Shown here: positions 1 through 9,254 of the stretch, in pieces
Layout: the number at the start of each line of letters is the position of its first letter
Numbering within the stretch: the stretch's first letter is position 1
NCBI GenBank assembly: GCA_024276425.1
Contig: JAJRXF010000202.1
Location: forward strand, 1 to 64,000
Origin: Actinomycetes bacterium
GTDB taxonomy: Bacteria; Actinomycetota; Acidimicrobiia; Acidimicrobiales; SZUA-35
DNA length: 64,000 nucleotides
Direction of reading: 5' to 3'
Notes under the pieces: generated by a model
Told to the model about the DNA's origin: nothing
Databases searched by the model: none
The model's input: the letters and a program-made list of their open reading frames with translations, nothing else
Made by a program: the position numbers and the translations under genes

Positions 1-291
1 GAAAGCTTCTCCAAGCTCTTCCCCAACCGAACATTGGACCCCATCAGGTTCCGGTTGGCGTTAAACGCCATAACATTATTATTGATTCGCATTGCTCTCG
101 ATTTCCTTCCATGAGAGAGCGGATTCGGATCACCGATGCCGTCCTATGTGGCTTTCGGCGACACTCGGTCCAATCCATTGGTTTTGTTTCATCACCCGAG
201 TTGTCATCTGTTAACGGCACAAGCGATGAAGACCTTGATCAACAATCGCGATGAATCTCGATGCTTGTCGTGATGTAGTGCTCGTACCCAA

Positions 292-329
292 AACCAGGCG
301 ACGGAGGCCTGAGCCTCCGTCGCCTGGTT
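292..329 (-). terminator. Rho-independent terminator of the minus-strand flagellar operon
   Basis: Perfect 17-bp inverted repeat aaccaggcgacggaggc-ctga-gcctccgtcgcctggtt. On the minus strand it is followed by a short T run (GGTTTTGGG). It lies just downstream of fliL. Confidence 0.8.
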
Positions 330-379
330 CCAATTCGTCCCGATCCTGCCACCTTCAGTCGAGCAGTTGGTGGCCGTCT

Positions 380-850
380 CTACTGCATTACGAGACTCGT
401 GAACAGAACACGAACTACCTTCTCATCGTCATAGGCTTCTCGCATGAGCATGGAAAGTTCCTGTTTGATCTCGGTCTTGCCTGCTGCAGAACGAAGATCT
501 TCGGCATCCTGAGCCGACAAGTACCCGACCGCCACATCTTGAGCAATGGCCGCTTCGGCGGCGAAGTCCGCCGCCAGGGTTCCTTCTTCAAGCACGATCG
601 CAACTCCGACCCTCAAGTAACCAACATCAGGGTCCTCCAAGTTCAGCACGAGTTCGTCCAGTTGATAGATCTCACCCTCGATGAGCTCGGCATCTATCGG
701 CTCAGCCAGCATCTCCGTCTCTGCTGGGGCTGGCTTTAGAACAAAATTGTAAACCGCTCCGAGCGCCACGACGCCAATGATGATGAACTTGAGCTTGCCA
801 CCACCACCTTCTTCTTCCTCTTCTTCCTCTTCAGCCTTCTTCTTCGCCAC
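380..850 (-). CDS. fliL: Flagellar basal body-associated protein FliL
   Basis: Acidic N-terminus, single TM (LKFIIIGVVALGAVYNFVL), FliL-like tail (YQLDELVLNLEDPDVGYLRVGVAIVLE). GTG start at 850 behind a GGAGGAGG RBS; follows motAB. Confidence 0.85.
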   Translation of the reverse strand: MAKKKAEEEEEEEEGGGGKLKFIIIGVVALGAVYNFVLKPAPAETEMLAEPIDAELIEGEIYQLDELVLNLEDPDVGYLRVGVAIVLEEGTLAADFAAEAAIAQDVAVGYLSAQDAEDLRSAAGKTEIKQELSMLMREAYDDEKVVRVLFTSLVMQ

Positions 851-1871
851 GGTTGGCCTCCTCCAGATTTTCGGGGTCTCGATTTTGTGCGTTCGACGGG
901 ATGTTGTCGACCCGACCGGGTTCGGCCTCGCTCGCGCCGGCTGGAGCGATGCCAATAGGATCGCCAATGGGGTCTAGTCGGCCCGGGCCGATGGTGGGAT
1001 CGCCAACTCCCTCAACGGAATCAAGCGGGTGCTTTCTTGATCCGCCAACGATGTCTTTGGGGATCGCGTTGATGAGATCGAGATCACTCTCAAGCAAGCC
1101 ATCGACCAGGATCACCAGTTCTACGCGGCGATTAGCCTGCCGGCCCTCCGGGGTCTCGTTTGACTCTCGTGGGACGGTATCAGACAGCCCTATTGCATGA
1201 AGACGAACCTCTTCCACCTTCCCCCGATCCGTCAGCCAGACCACGACTGTTGCGGCACGAGCCCCAGACAGATGCCAGTTCGAGACCCACCTGCGCCCGG
1301 TCGGACGGCTGTCAGTATGACCTTCGACATCAACAAAGTTGTCGAACCTCTTGAGGGCCTCGGCCGTTTCACTCAGGACAAGGTCGGCATCACCAGTCAA
1401 CTGATCCGAGCCACTTTCGAACAACAAGCGACTTTCGAAACGGACAACAATTCCTCTTTCGTTGATCTCTACTCCGACGAAATCGGCAAGTCCGGCCAGT
1501 TCGTAGGTGGCCTCTAGATACTCCATCACCTCAGCAGCATTATCAGCCGTCACGCTCGGCTCACCCTGCAGAGCGTCCTCTACTGAACGCATCAACGCCT
1601 CAACCTGAGATGCCGGAACCGCCCCGAGGCCAATCTCAGGGGCAATTCCCTGACCATCACCGAGAATGCTAGAGGTGTTGTCTGTCACCGGGTCAGCCAC
1701 GCCAAGGGCAGCAACGACGCCAACCTTGAAGTCAAGAAACTTCTCTTCGTCGACCAGGGCAAAGGCAAACATCATGATAAAAAACGCCAACAGCAGTGTC
1801 ATGGCATCGGCGTAACTCGCAAGCCATGAATCATCAACTTTGGGATCTTCTTCGACTTCCTTCTTCGCCAC
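831..1871 (-). CDS. motB: Flagellar motor stator protein MotB (OmpA-like C-terminus)
   Basis: N-terminal TM with WLASYADAMTLLLAFFIMMFAFA; OmpA-type peptidoglycan-binding region (VEGHTDSRPTG...NRRVELVI). Confidence 0.93.
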   Translation of the reverse strand: MAKKEVEEDPKVDDSWLASYADAMTLLLAFFIMMFAFALVDEEKFLDFKVGVVAALGVADPVTDNTSSILGDGQGIAPEIGLGAVPASQVEALMRSVEDALQGEPSVTADNAAEVMEYLEATYELAGLADFVGVEINERGIVVRFESRLLFESGSDQLTGDADLVLSETAEALKRFDNFVDVEGHTDSRPTGRRWVSNWHLSGARAATVVVWLTDRGKVEEVRLHAIGLSDTVPRESNETPEGRQANRRVELVILVDGLLESDLDLINAIPKDIVGGSRKHPLDSVEGVGDPTIGPGRLDPIGDPIGIAPAGASEAEPGRVDNIPSNAQNRDPENLEEANRGEEEG

Positions 1872-1916
1872 ACGTCCTCCTTACCGCTCCTTGTCCGCTG
1901 TCTCCTGGGGTTGCCC

Positions 1917-2705
1917 CTAGGCACTCTTCTCGCCCAGGACCTCTTCTCGGCGACTAGGCGGAAGGAACGAGACCAACTTCCCGGCAACATTGCGGGGGTT
2001 CGCTCCCGCTTGGATGGCGAGAATGCCTTCGATCATGAGTTCCCGACTCGCTACCTCAAGCTCGGAGAGCTTGCGCAAGCGTGAAGCAATCGGGGTGAAG
2101 AAGTAGTTGGCAATGAACGCACCCCACAGGGTGGTCAGGAAGGCCACAGCCATAGAAGGACCCAGAGTCGATGGGTCATCCAGTTTTCCCAGCATGTCGA
2201 CCAGTCCAATAACGGTTCCCACCATGCCGAAGGCCGGGCCGTATCCAGCGCATGTGGCAAAAAAGGCCGCACCAGACTTGTGGCGCCCCTGCATCTTGAA
2301 AACATCGAGTTCCAGCATGTCGCGAAGTTCGTCCGGATCGGTCCCATCCACAGCAAGCTCAAGACCGTTTCGGAAGAACGGATCGTTGATTTCGTCAAAC
2401 CTGGCTTCTAGGGCGAGCAAGCCCTCCTTGCGAGCGACATCGGCGAAATCGACCATCTGTTTGATAGTGATGGCCGGATCCTCACCTGGCCCACCCGTGA
2501 GTGCCTTGATCAGCCCCTTGGGAAAGGCCAGGGCTTGATCCATTGTGCCCGAGGCGGCTGTAGCTCCAATAGCACCGCCGACAACCAGCAAGATTGAGGA
2601 TGGAGAAGAAAAGAACAGGGGGAACGGATTGATGCCAGACATGAAGGCAGCAACAAAGGTGGTCGCCAACGCAAAGGCAAGACCAGCGAAAGTGATGGGA
2701 TCCAC
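1917..2705 (-). CDS. motA: Flagellar motor stator protein MotA
   Basis: MotA-like sequence (GGAIGATAASG, GYGPAFGMVGTVIGLVDML, FLTTLWGAFIANYFFTPIASRL); adjacent to motB. Confidence 0.93.
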   Translation of the reverse strand: MDPITFAGLAFALATTFVAAFMSGINPFPLFFSSPSSILLVVGGAIGATAASGTMDQALAFPKGLIKALTGGPGEDPAITIKQMVDFADVARKEGLLALEARFDEINDPFFRNGLELAVDGTDPDELRDMLELDVFKMQGRHKSGAAFFATCAGYGPAFGMVGTVIGLVDMLGKLDDPSTLGPSMAVAFLTTLWGAFIANYFFTPIASRLRKLSELEVASRELMIEGILAIQAGANPRNVAGKLVSFLPPSRREEVLGEKSA

Positions 2706-2995
2706 TAGCGGACTCCGTTCTCGTCAAGAGGAGTGACCGGGGCAATCTCTCCGTCATCGCTGACCAGGTGGAGGTCGGCCGGAGGAGGCGTCGATATGTT
2801 GAGAACCTCAGATCGGGCTGCGACCAAGGCCCGATAGCAGACAATCTTCTCCACAATGTCATCAATTGTTTCCAGGACAAGAACCTTCTTGCCATCAATC
2901 AAGGTGACCACCGTGTCTGGGGTTTCCTCAATACGCTCGATCAGATCAGGATTCAAGGCAATACAACTGTGATTCAATCGACTCAGCGTGATCAT
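2705..2995 (-). CDS. flbD: FlbD family protein
   Basis: MITLSRLNHSCIALNPDLIERIEETPDTVVTLIDGKKVLVLET matches the FlbD pattern; directly upstream of motA. Confidence 0.88.
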   Translation of the reverse strand: MITLSRLNHSCIALNPDLIERIEETPDTVVTLIDGKKVLVLETIDDIVEKIVCYRALVAARSEVLNISTPPPADLHLVSDDGEIAPVTPLDENGVR

Positions 2996-3095
2996 CGTGT
3001 TCGCCCCTTCTGGGCCTGGGTCATCATTGTCCGCAGTCTCGGCCGCTGGCCTCCTGAGATGAGGAACTGACCCCAGGTCTTGTGGTCCTCTCCAG

Positions 3096-3998
3096 CTACC
3101 GCAGGAAGTCCAGAAGCGAGGTGTTCAAACCCCGAGATGTTGCGCTGAGTGTCGCCCGATAACTTGCCTCGGCCGAGGAGAGTCGAATCACTGCCTCCGC
3201 CAGGTCAACATCCCGTAGTTGGGAGACCCGAGTGCTCACGGCAATGACCTCGGCGCCGAGTCGGTCATCAATCGAGTCGAGTTGCTGACTGACCGCCCCG
3301 ATCCGGCCCTCTGCGCTGGCAATCCGGTTGGCAGCAGTATCCACACTCTCCATACCGCGGCGGATCTCACTGGTGTTGCCCGCTTCTACCGCATCGGCCA
3401 AGGCGTTTATGATCTGAAACAGGTCACCGTTCAAAGCATCGACCCCGTCGGCAATACCAAAAACCTCGGGTCCGGTGCTGTTTACCTCAACAACCTGTCC
3501 AGTATCGATCGATCGCCGAGCGATGCCGAAGTCACCCTGGTAAGACCCATCGGATGCATAAGCGTCGCTAGAGTCTGTGGTGCCGCCAAAGACGGGTCGA
3601 CCCAGAACCTTGGTGTTGGCCAACCCAAGGAGACTTTCCGCAATTGCCCGAATATCGAGAGCAATCGTAGCCAATTGCTCGGGTCCATTAGTCTCGTTTG
3701 CACCCTGTACAGCCAAAGTCCGGGCCCTGGTCATCTCCCGGCTGATCGATTGCAAGGCTTGGTCCGCGGTATCGACCCAGAGCCGACCATTCTCGCTGTT
3801 TCGCTTGAATTGTTCCACCCGCTCCAACCTTCTCGTGTGACGAAGCAACTTGGAGGCATCGGTTGGCTGCTCCGAAGGGCGCTGAAACCTTTGACCCGTC
3901 GATATCTGTTCTTCGGCTTTGGCCAGTTTCTTCCGCCCTACCTCAATTCTCTGAGCACGCTGAGTATTGAGCCTGGTATCGGTGATTCGACTGATCAT
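3096..3998 (-). CDS. flgL: Flagellar hook-associated protein FlgL
   Basis: Flagellin-like N-terminus (MISRITDTRLNTQRAQRIEVGRKKLAKAEEQISTGQRFQRPSEQP) and C-terminal helix; follows flgK. Confidence 0.88.
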   Translation of the reverse strand: MISRITDTRLNTQRAQRIEVGRKKLAKAEEQISTGQRFQRPSEQPTDASKLLRHTRRLERVEQFKRNSENGRLWVDTADQALQSISREMTRARTLAVQGANETNGPEQLATIALDIRAIAESLLGLANTKVLGRPVFGGTTDSSDAYASDGSYQGDFGIARRSIDTGQVVEVNSTGPEVFGIADGVDALNGDLFQIINALADAVEAGNTSEIRRGMESVDTAANRIASAEGRIGAVSQQLDSIDDRLGAEVIAVSTRVSQLRDVDLAEAVIRLSSAEASYRATLSATSRGLNTSLLDFLR

Positions 3999-4012
3999 GA
4001 TCTTCTTGCCTC

Positions 4013-5410
4013 CTAGCGACCGACGAGTCCAGTACTCATGAGGGTTTGCAACATCTGGTCGGCCGCGGTTATCAGGCGAGCGGCAGCCTCATAGGACCGC
4101 TGGGCCGTAATCAACTCGGTCAACTCCTGGTCGAGGCTCACTCCCGAACTCGTATCGGCTAGGCCAGTCGCGTAGTCGGCTGAACTCTTGGCGGCAAGAG
4201 CCCGTGAGGATGCCGCCGACACTCGAACAGAAAGTGAATCAATGAGCTCACTTACCGCGCCGGTGGGACCGTCCGGGTCATCCCCAAGATTGGCCAAGGC
4301 ACGGGCGTTGCTTTCGTCCAATGCTCCCGCTCCGACGCTGCCCGCCGCCAGTCTCTCGGGATAGCCATCAAGATCGTCCGACAGGCGAATATCAACGGCT
4401 CCCGTCGGGACAGTGAACAAGTCATACCCGGTTGCTCCACCTAGCCCAACGCCCGACCGATGCAAGGCGTTTACGCCATCGGCAATCGCCACCGCAAGAT
4501 TGTCCAAGGCTTCACGATCTCCTCGGATCAAGGAGTTGGCCGCATGAACAAGCCCGCCAAGAGACCCACCGCTGGGCTCCAACACACGACCATCTGAAGC
4601 AACCACGCCAATGACGCTCAGCCCGGTGCTGTCAGTTGGTGGCGCTGGCTCAACCTGAAAGGTGATAGATCGGCTGCGCCCCTCGGCTACCAACAGGTAT
4701 CCATCAAGGGTGATGGATACCTGCCCGTCGCCCTCTGGTTGAACATTCACGCCAACCAGCGTCGAGAGCTCATTGATCATCTGACCCCGCTGGTCGAATA
4801 GTGCATTGGGGGATGCTCCCGAAGACTGAGCACCAATGATTTGTTGATCGAGTGCTGCAATTGAGCTAGCAAGCTCATTGACCCGCGAGACTTGGACCTC
4901 TGCGGTGGCCAACTGTCCCTGATGGAGAGAATCTAGTTCTTTGGCTGCGGACTGCATGGATCGGGCAACGGCGTCCGCTCGCTCCAATGTCACCCGGCGA
5001 ACGCCGAGATCTTCGGGCAAGTTGGCAAGGTCATCAAATCCATTCCACATGGCATCAAGCTCGGCGCGTATGCCACGGTCGGACAGACCGCCGATGGCAT
5101 CCTCGACCTGGAGCATGATGGAAGCCTCGGTTTCCATCTGTTTGGCAACCGAAACCGATCGTCTTGCATTTCCTTCCAGAATCGAGCTTCCTGCCCGGTT
5201 TATGGCCTTGACCTGCACCCCTCCACCCGTATCAAGACGTCCAGACCAAAAGCCAACGGTCCGAGGAGCCGCAAGGCTCTCAAGTTCAACGCTTTGACGG
5301 TGATAACCCGGCGTATTGATGTTGGCGATGTTCTCACTCACCACGTTAATTCGCCGCTGGTAGGCCAACAGGGCTGAGTACCCGGTGCTTAGACCGGAGA
5401 AGTTGGACAT
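4013..5410 (-). CDS. flgK: Flagellar hook-associated protein FlgK
   Basis: N-terminus SGLSTGYSALLAYQRRINVVSENIANINTPGYHRQ; C-terminus SYEAAARLITAADQMLQTLMS. Confidence 0.93.
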   Translation of the reverse strand: MSNFSGLSTGYSALLAYQRRINVVSENIANINTPGYHRQSVELESLAAPRTVGFWSGRLDTGGGVQVKAINRAGSSILEGNARRSVSVAKQMETEASIMLQVEDAIGGLSDRGIRAELDAMWNGFDDLANLPEDLGVRRVTLERADAVARSMQSAAKELDSLHQGQLATAEVQVSRVNELASSIAALDQQIIGAQSSGASPNALFDQRGQMINELSTLVGVNVQPEGDGQVSITLDGYLLVAEGRSRSITFQVEPAPPTDSTGLSVIGVVASDGRVLEPSGGSLGGLVHAANSLIRGDREALDNLAVAIADGVNALHRSGVGLGGATGYDLFTVPTGAVDIRLSDDLDGYPERLAAGSVGAGALDESNARALANLGDDPDGPTGAVSELIDSLSVRVSAASSRALAAKSSADYATGLADTSSGVSLDQELTELITAQRSYEAAARLITAADQMLQTLMSTGLVGR

Positions 5411-5413
5411 CAG

Positions 5414-5905
5414 CTATACCTGGCCATCAAACAACATGCCCCCACCGCTGGCGGAGGAAACTCGATTGCCCGATCCGTCATAGGCGTCGTCGGTGCGTCC
5501 GGTCAAGAGGTCTGCCAACTGGTTTAGTGCGGTCTGGCTCTGTTCAATTGTTCGCTTATTTCTGGCTGAAAGCTCCTGAATTCGTGCAATCTTGGCAACA
5601 AACCATTGTTGGTGATCGGCAAAAACCTCATCCCACGGTTCCTCGACAATCGAGACCAAAAGAGTGAGATCGACAGAAACTCCACGATCGCTCAGCAAGA
5701 CCTCACGCTGGAGATTGATGTAGGAAAGCGAATCTGCAGTCTCCTCCAGTAGGTCGGCCACATGATAGAGAAGCTGATCTTTGCCAGCCGTAGCCAACAA
5801 CAGTTGTGTCTCGAGCAGAAATTCCATGCGCTCTAGTTGACGACGGTACTGCCACAAGATGTCGGCTATTCGGGCGGCATCGGAGCTTGGCAAAGATTCA
5901 ACCAT
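5414..5905 (-). CDS. flgN: FlgN-like flagellar export chaperone
   Basis: Helical ~160-aa protein immediately upstream of flgK in the same operon; call leans on position. Confidence 0.6.
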   Translation of the reverse strand: MVESLPSSDAARIADILWQYRRQLERMEFLLETQLLLATAGKDQLLYHVADLLEETADSLSYINLQREVLLSDRGVSVDLTLLVSIVEEPWDEVFADHQQWFVAKIARIQELSARNKRTIEQSQTALNQLADLLTGRTDDAYDGSGNRVSSASGGGMLFDGQV

Positions 5906-5963
5906 GCTGCCAGTATCGACACGGTCCGTCTTCCTATTAGGGCTCTGGACCTACTTCGAATGG

Positions 5964-6791
5964 TTAGCCGACCTTGGATTCCATTAGCCTGGTTCTCCAG
6001 GTGCTGGCCCCGCGAAGAGAGTCATTGAACTCCCGTTGGCGCCGCGTCGGCCGCTTCTCTTCGCGAAACTCTCCTTCGGCGTACTGACGGAGCATTCCCT
6101 CCCGCATCATCCGAGTAGCCTCCTCCTTAAGCTGAGATGCCCGCGACTGGGTGACTCCCAGGGTTTCTCCGAGCTCTGTCATCGAGCGACCCTCAAAGAA
6201 AAAACCGATCACTACAAGCCGATGCCGCTCAGGAAGAAGCTTGACCGCGTCTCTGAGATACCCCAGCATCTCTTGATGATCAAGGCGCTCATCTACTGGT
6301 GCAAGGCGAGACATCACCGTGGCCGAGAGTGGGACGGAGGTCTCGGCGTCCGAAACCGGTCGATCAAGGGAGTCAATGTCAGCTTGGGCTAGATCACGCT
6401 TGGATTGATCGATCTGGGAAGGTTTGACTTCGAGCAGGTGAGATAGTGCTTCACGGCTTGGTTCAGAGCCAGTGCGGCTCGTCATCTGGTGCTCGGCCTC
6501 ACGAACTCGCCGTTCGAGAGCACGCACCGAGCGGGGCGCCCAGTCGTCTCGCCGAAGCATGTCGATGATTTCCCCTTCTATCCGATGACCAGCAAAGGTT
6601 GAGAACGCTCGTCCGGCATCCGGGTCGAACCGCCTTGTCGCATCGATCAGGCCAATCATCCCGGCTTGAACCAGATCGTCGCGGCTATGAGTTGCAGGAA
6701 ATCGAGCAACCAACCGGTTCACGATGTGCTCAACCAGTGGAATATTCTTCTCTACGGTTTTACGCTCAGTTGATGTGAGTTGCAGGTCCAT
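5964..6791 (-). CDS. fliA: Flagellar/sporulation-type sigma factor (FliA/WhiG family)
   Basis: Sigma-70 regions 2-4: HIVNRLVARFPATHSRDDLVQAGMIGLIDATRRFDP...FSTFAGHRIEGEIIDMLRRDDWAPRSVR. Start at MDLQLTS behind AAGGAGG. Confidence 0.92.
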   Translation of the reverse strand: MDLQLTSTERKTVEKNIPLVEHIVNRLVARFPATHSRDDLVQAGMIGLIDATRRFDPDAGRAFSTFAGHRIEGEIIDMLRRDDWAPRSVRALERRVREAEHQMTSRTGSEPSREALSHLLEVKPSQIDQSKRDLAQADIDSLDRPVSDAETSVPLSATVMSRLAPVDERLDHQEMLGYLRDAVKLLPERHRLVVIGFFFEGRSMTELGETLGVTQSRASQLKEEATRMMREGMLRQYAEGEFREEKRPTRRQREFNDSLRGASTWRTRLMESKVG

Positions 6792-6993
6792 CGACAACGT
6801 TCCTCCTTGATGTCGCTCACCCCCAGTCGGCTGTCGCATGTCGCAGTTAAGACATGAAGGGTATTTCTTCACGATTCTTGTCGCAGCATGTGCTTAGGTT
6901 CCTTCCTAAGACCCTTCCTTGGCTCCTTTCTCAAGCCTCTTGCTGGCCAGGTTTCCTTGGCCGGTTTCTTCGGAGTTCACGAGCCTTCCTCAT

Positions 6994-7941
6994 ATGACTA
7001 ACCAAGCATCCGACCCTGCGGGCGTGCCAGATGGGGAACCCAAAGAAGCTGAAGTGGACAACTTGTTTCAAGCCCGCGGACTGACTGTTGGCCGAGCCGC
7101 GCTCTTCCAACAAGCAGCCGATACTTGCGGAGTTCGCTACGCCGACGAGCTAGACCGCTGGATGTCGGATTTCAGTGTGACCGCAGAACCAATCCAACAG
7201 ATCTCCCTTGAAGAGCTTGGAGACAAATCGGCGAGGCACATAACGGTGGTCGACTGCGACGACGGTGTGTCACGCGGGCTTATTGCGACAGATCTCGACC
7301 TAGCCCTCGGCCTCTCCACCCTCCTCCTTGGTGGAAGGCCGGGGGACTATGTCGATGCGCGACCTTTGACTGCGTTAGAGGCCGGTGTGCTCGAGCAGTT
7401 GTTGCGACCCCTTATTGGCCTCATGGTCGACGCATACCGCCTGAATCCCGTCGAGATCGAAGGCCATGTCTCCGACACGTTCCTCCTCCCGGACCTCGGC
7501 GATGAACCAGCACTGGAAGTCCCAATCAGGATTGAAGGGGCTCAGCTCGAAGGAATGATGTCCTTTGGTCTCTATATGTCGAGCCTCCAGCGTTTCAGTG
7601 AGAGCGTTGACCGACGCCTCGCAGGCAATGCGGGCGGTCGACGGTACCGACAAAACTCGGTCACTCAGCGAGCCGTCCAGCCGGTTCCACTCGATGTCAC
7701 CGTCGGTTTTGACCCAATGCCGGTTGCTGCCGGTGACCTGGCCTGTCTCCAACCGGGGGATGTCCTGCGAACCCGCCATCCAGTCACACGCGACCTCGTT
7801 GCACGAGTCGGCGACTCCAGCATCCTCATGGTCAAGGTAGGCCGACTTGGGAAACGACTGGTGGCCGAGGTTCTTGGACCAGTGGTTGAGTCTCAGCCAA
7901 CCGCTCCTGCAAGCTTTGCCACCGCACAAGGAAGATCATGA
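6994..7941 (+). CDS. fliM: Flagellar motor switch protein FliM
   Basis: FliM-like middle domain plus SpoA-like C-terminus; first gene of the fliMNOPQR run. Start taken at ATG 6994. Confidence 0.82.
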   Translation: MTNQASDPAGVPDGEPKEAEVDNLFQARGLTVGRAALFQQAADTCGVRYADELDRWMSDFSVTAEPIQQISLEELGDKSARHITVVDCDDGVSRGLIATDLDLALGLSTLLLGGRPGDYVDARPLTALEAGVLEQLLRPLIGLMVDAYRLNPVEIEGHVSDTFLLPDLGDEPALEVPIRIEGAQLEGMMSFGLYMSSLQRFSESVDRRLAGNAGGRRYRQNSVTQRAVQPVPLDVTVGFDPMPVAAGDLACLQPGDVLRTRHPVTRDLVARVGDSSILMVKVGRLGKRLVAEVLGPVVESQPTAPASFATAQGRS

Positions 7942-8630
7942 GTATCACCACGACCGTGTCTGGTCTCACCGAAGCTCTTGCCGAGACACTAACGGCACTT
8001 GAACTAGGAGCTGAGCCGACTGACGTTGGTGACCTTACAACTGATCTCGCCAGCCCACTTATAACTGCCGACCTAAGCGAGCCAGGGGCCAATGAGCCCG
8101 AACTTGTCGTCGCTGTTCGAGACGATCTTGGCGATGACGGCGAGAAGTTACTCGATGCACTAACAGGCGCATTTGTCGGCGATCTCACCGCAAATGCCGC
8201 ACCCCCCGTCGGCAAAGTTACCGACATCCTCGATCGCTTCAGCGTCCCGACCTCGGCTATTCGAATCGAGAAGGATGGAACAACGGTTGCGGTAGTGGTC
8301 ACGGGCGGCGACCGACGGGCCGAAGCCCACGTTTCGAGCCAAACAGACTCTCCATCAATTCTGGCTCCTCCGGCCGTCAATTCCAGCCTGGACATGCTCC
8401 GAAACGTCGAACTCACGGTTTCGGTCGAACTAGGCCGGACATCGATGGCCTTGGCCGACGTCGTGCGCCTCGATATCGGATCAGTGATAGAACTCGACCG
8501 CGCCACTGGTGCTCCGGTTGACGTCCGAGTCAACGGCACGTTGCTTGCCCGCGGGGAAGTCGTCGTCGTCGACGATGAGTACGCCGTCAGGGTGACTGAG
8601 ATCATCGACCCGGCGCACGAGGGCCCATAA
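7938..8630 (+). CDS. fliN: Flagellar motor switch protein FliN
   Basis: SpoA domain at the C-terminus (LRNVELTVSVELGRTSMALADVVRLDIGSVIELDRATGAPVDVRVNGTLLARGEVVVVDDEYAVRVTEI). Confidence 0.92.
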   Translation: MSITTTVSGLTEALAETLTALELGAEPTDVGDLTTDLASPLITADLSEPGANEPELVVAVRDDLGDDGEKLLDALTGAFVGDLTANAAPPVGKVTDILDRFSVPTSAIRIEKDGTTVAVVVTGGDRRAEAHVSSQTDSPSILAPPAVNSSLDMLRNVELTVSVELGRTSMALADVVRLDIGSVIELDRATGAPVDVRVNGTLLARGEVVVVDDEYAVRVTEIIDPAHEGP

Positions 8631-9229
8631 TGGGTGGGGTCTCAACGATCGAGCTAGTCGCTCGAATGATTGGCTCTTTGCTGGTCATTGGCGGCCTCCT
8701 ATTGCTCGTTCAACGACTTGGCAAGAATCGCCTGGGCGGACTGGGCCGTGGCGGCTCGCCCACGCTCACCGTGACGTCTCGCAAACAACTCGGACGTGGG
8801 AGTTCAGTTGCTCTTGTGCAAGCTGGCCAGCGCAACTTCCTCCTGGGGGTGACGGAAAACTCGATCCGCCTGCTGGCCGAAGGCAACGATCTTGCGACCA
8901 ATCCCCTCCAGGAAGCCGACTCCAAAGCAGTGCCTCCAACACGGAGTCGAACGAAGTTGCGGAGCAGGAAGAGTCCACCCGACCAACAACGACAAACCGG
9001 TCAATCTCAGGCTGAATTGTCAACCCAGCTTGCAGCCATCAACCGGAGTTGGATTCCTCCCACAGCCGAGGTCGACCGATACAGCGACGAACCAAACCAC
9101 GAACCCACCAGCATGGCACGGAAGCCACGCCGCAAAACCTTGAGGGCCAATCGCTCGGCCCCGAGTCCGATTCGTTCAGGGACGAGTGCACTAGATGCTC
9201 TCCGAGAAATGACGGTCCGAAAGGGCTGA
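8630..9229 (+). CDS. fliO: Flagellar biosynthetic protein FliO
   Basis: N-terminal TM and FliO-like segment (VTSRKQLGRGSSVALVQAGQRNFLLGVTENSIRLL) between fliN and fliP. Confidence 0.78.
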   Translation: MGGVSTIELVARMIGSLLVIGGLLLLVQRLGKNRLGGLGRGGSPTLTVTSRKQLGRGSSVALVQAGQRNFLLGVTENSIRLLAEGNDLATNPLQEADSKAVPPTRSRTKLRSRKSPPDQQRQTGQSQAELSTQLAAINRSWIPPTAEVDRYSDEPNHEPTSMARKPRRKTLRANRSAPSPIRSGTSALDALREMTVRKG

Positions 9230-9254
9230 CAGCTCGGAGGCGGAGGCCTCCCGC

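Noticed and set aside
3219-4016. 265-aa plus-strand ORF opposite flgL
   Set aside because: Antisense to flgL; low-complexity shadow translation.
7832-8605. 257-aa minus-strand ORF opposite fliN
   Set aside because: Ser/Thr/Arg-rich shadow of the well-supported fliN frame.
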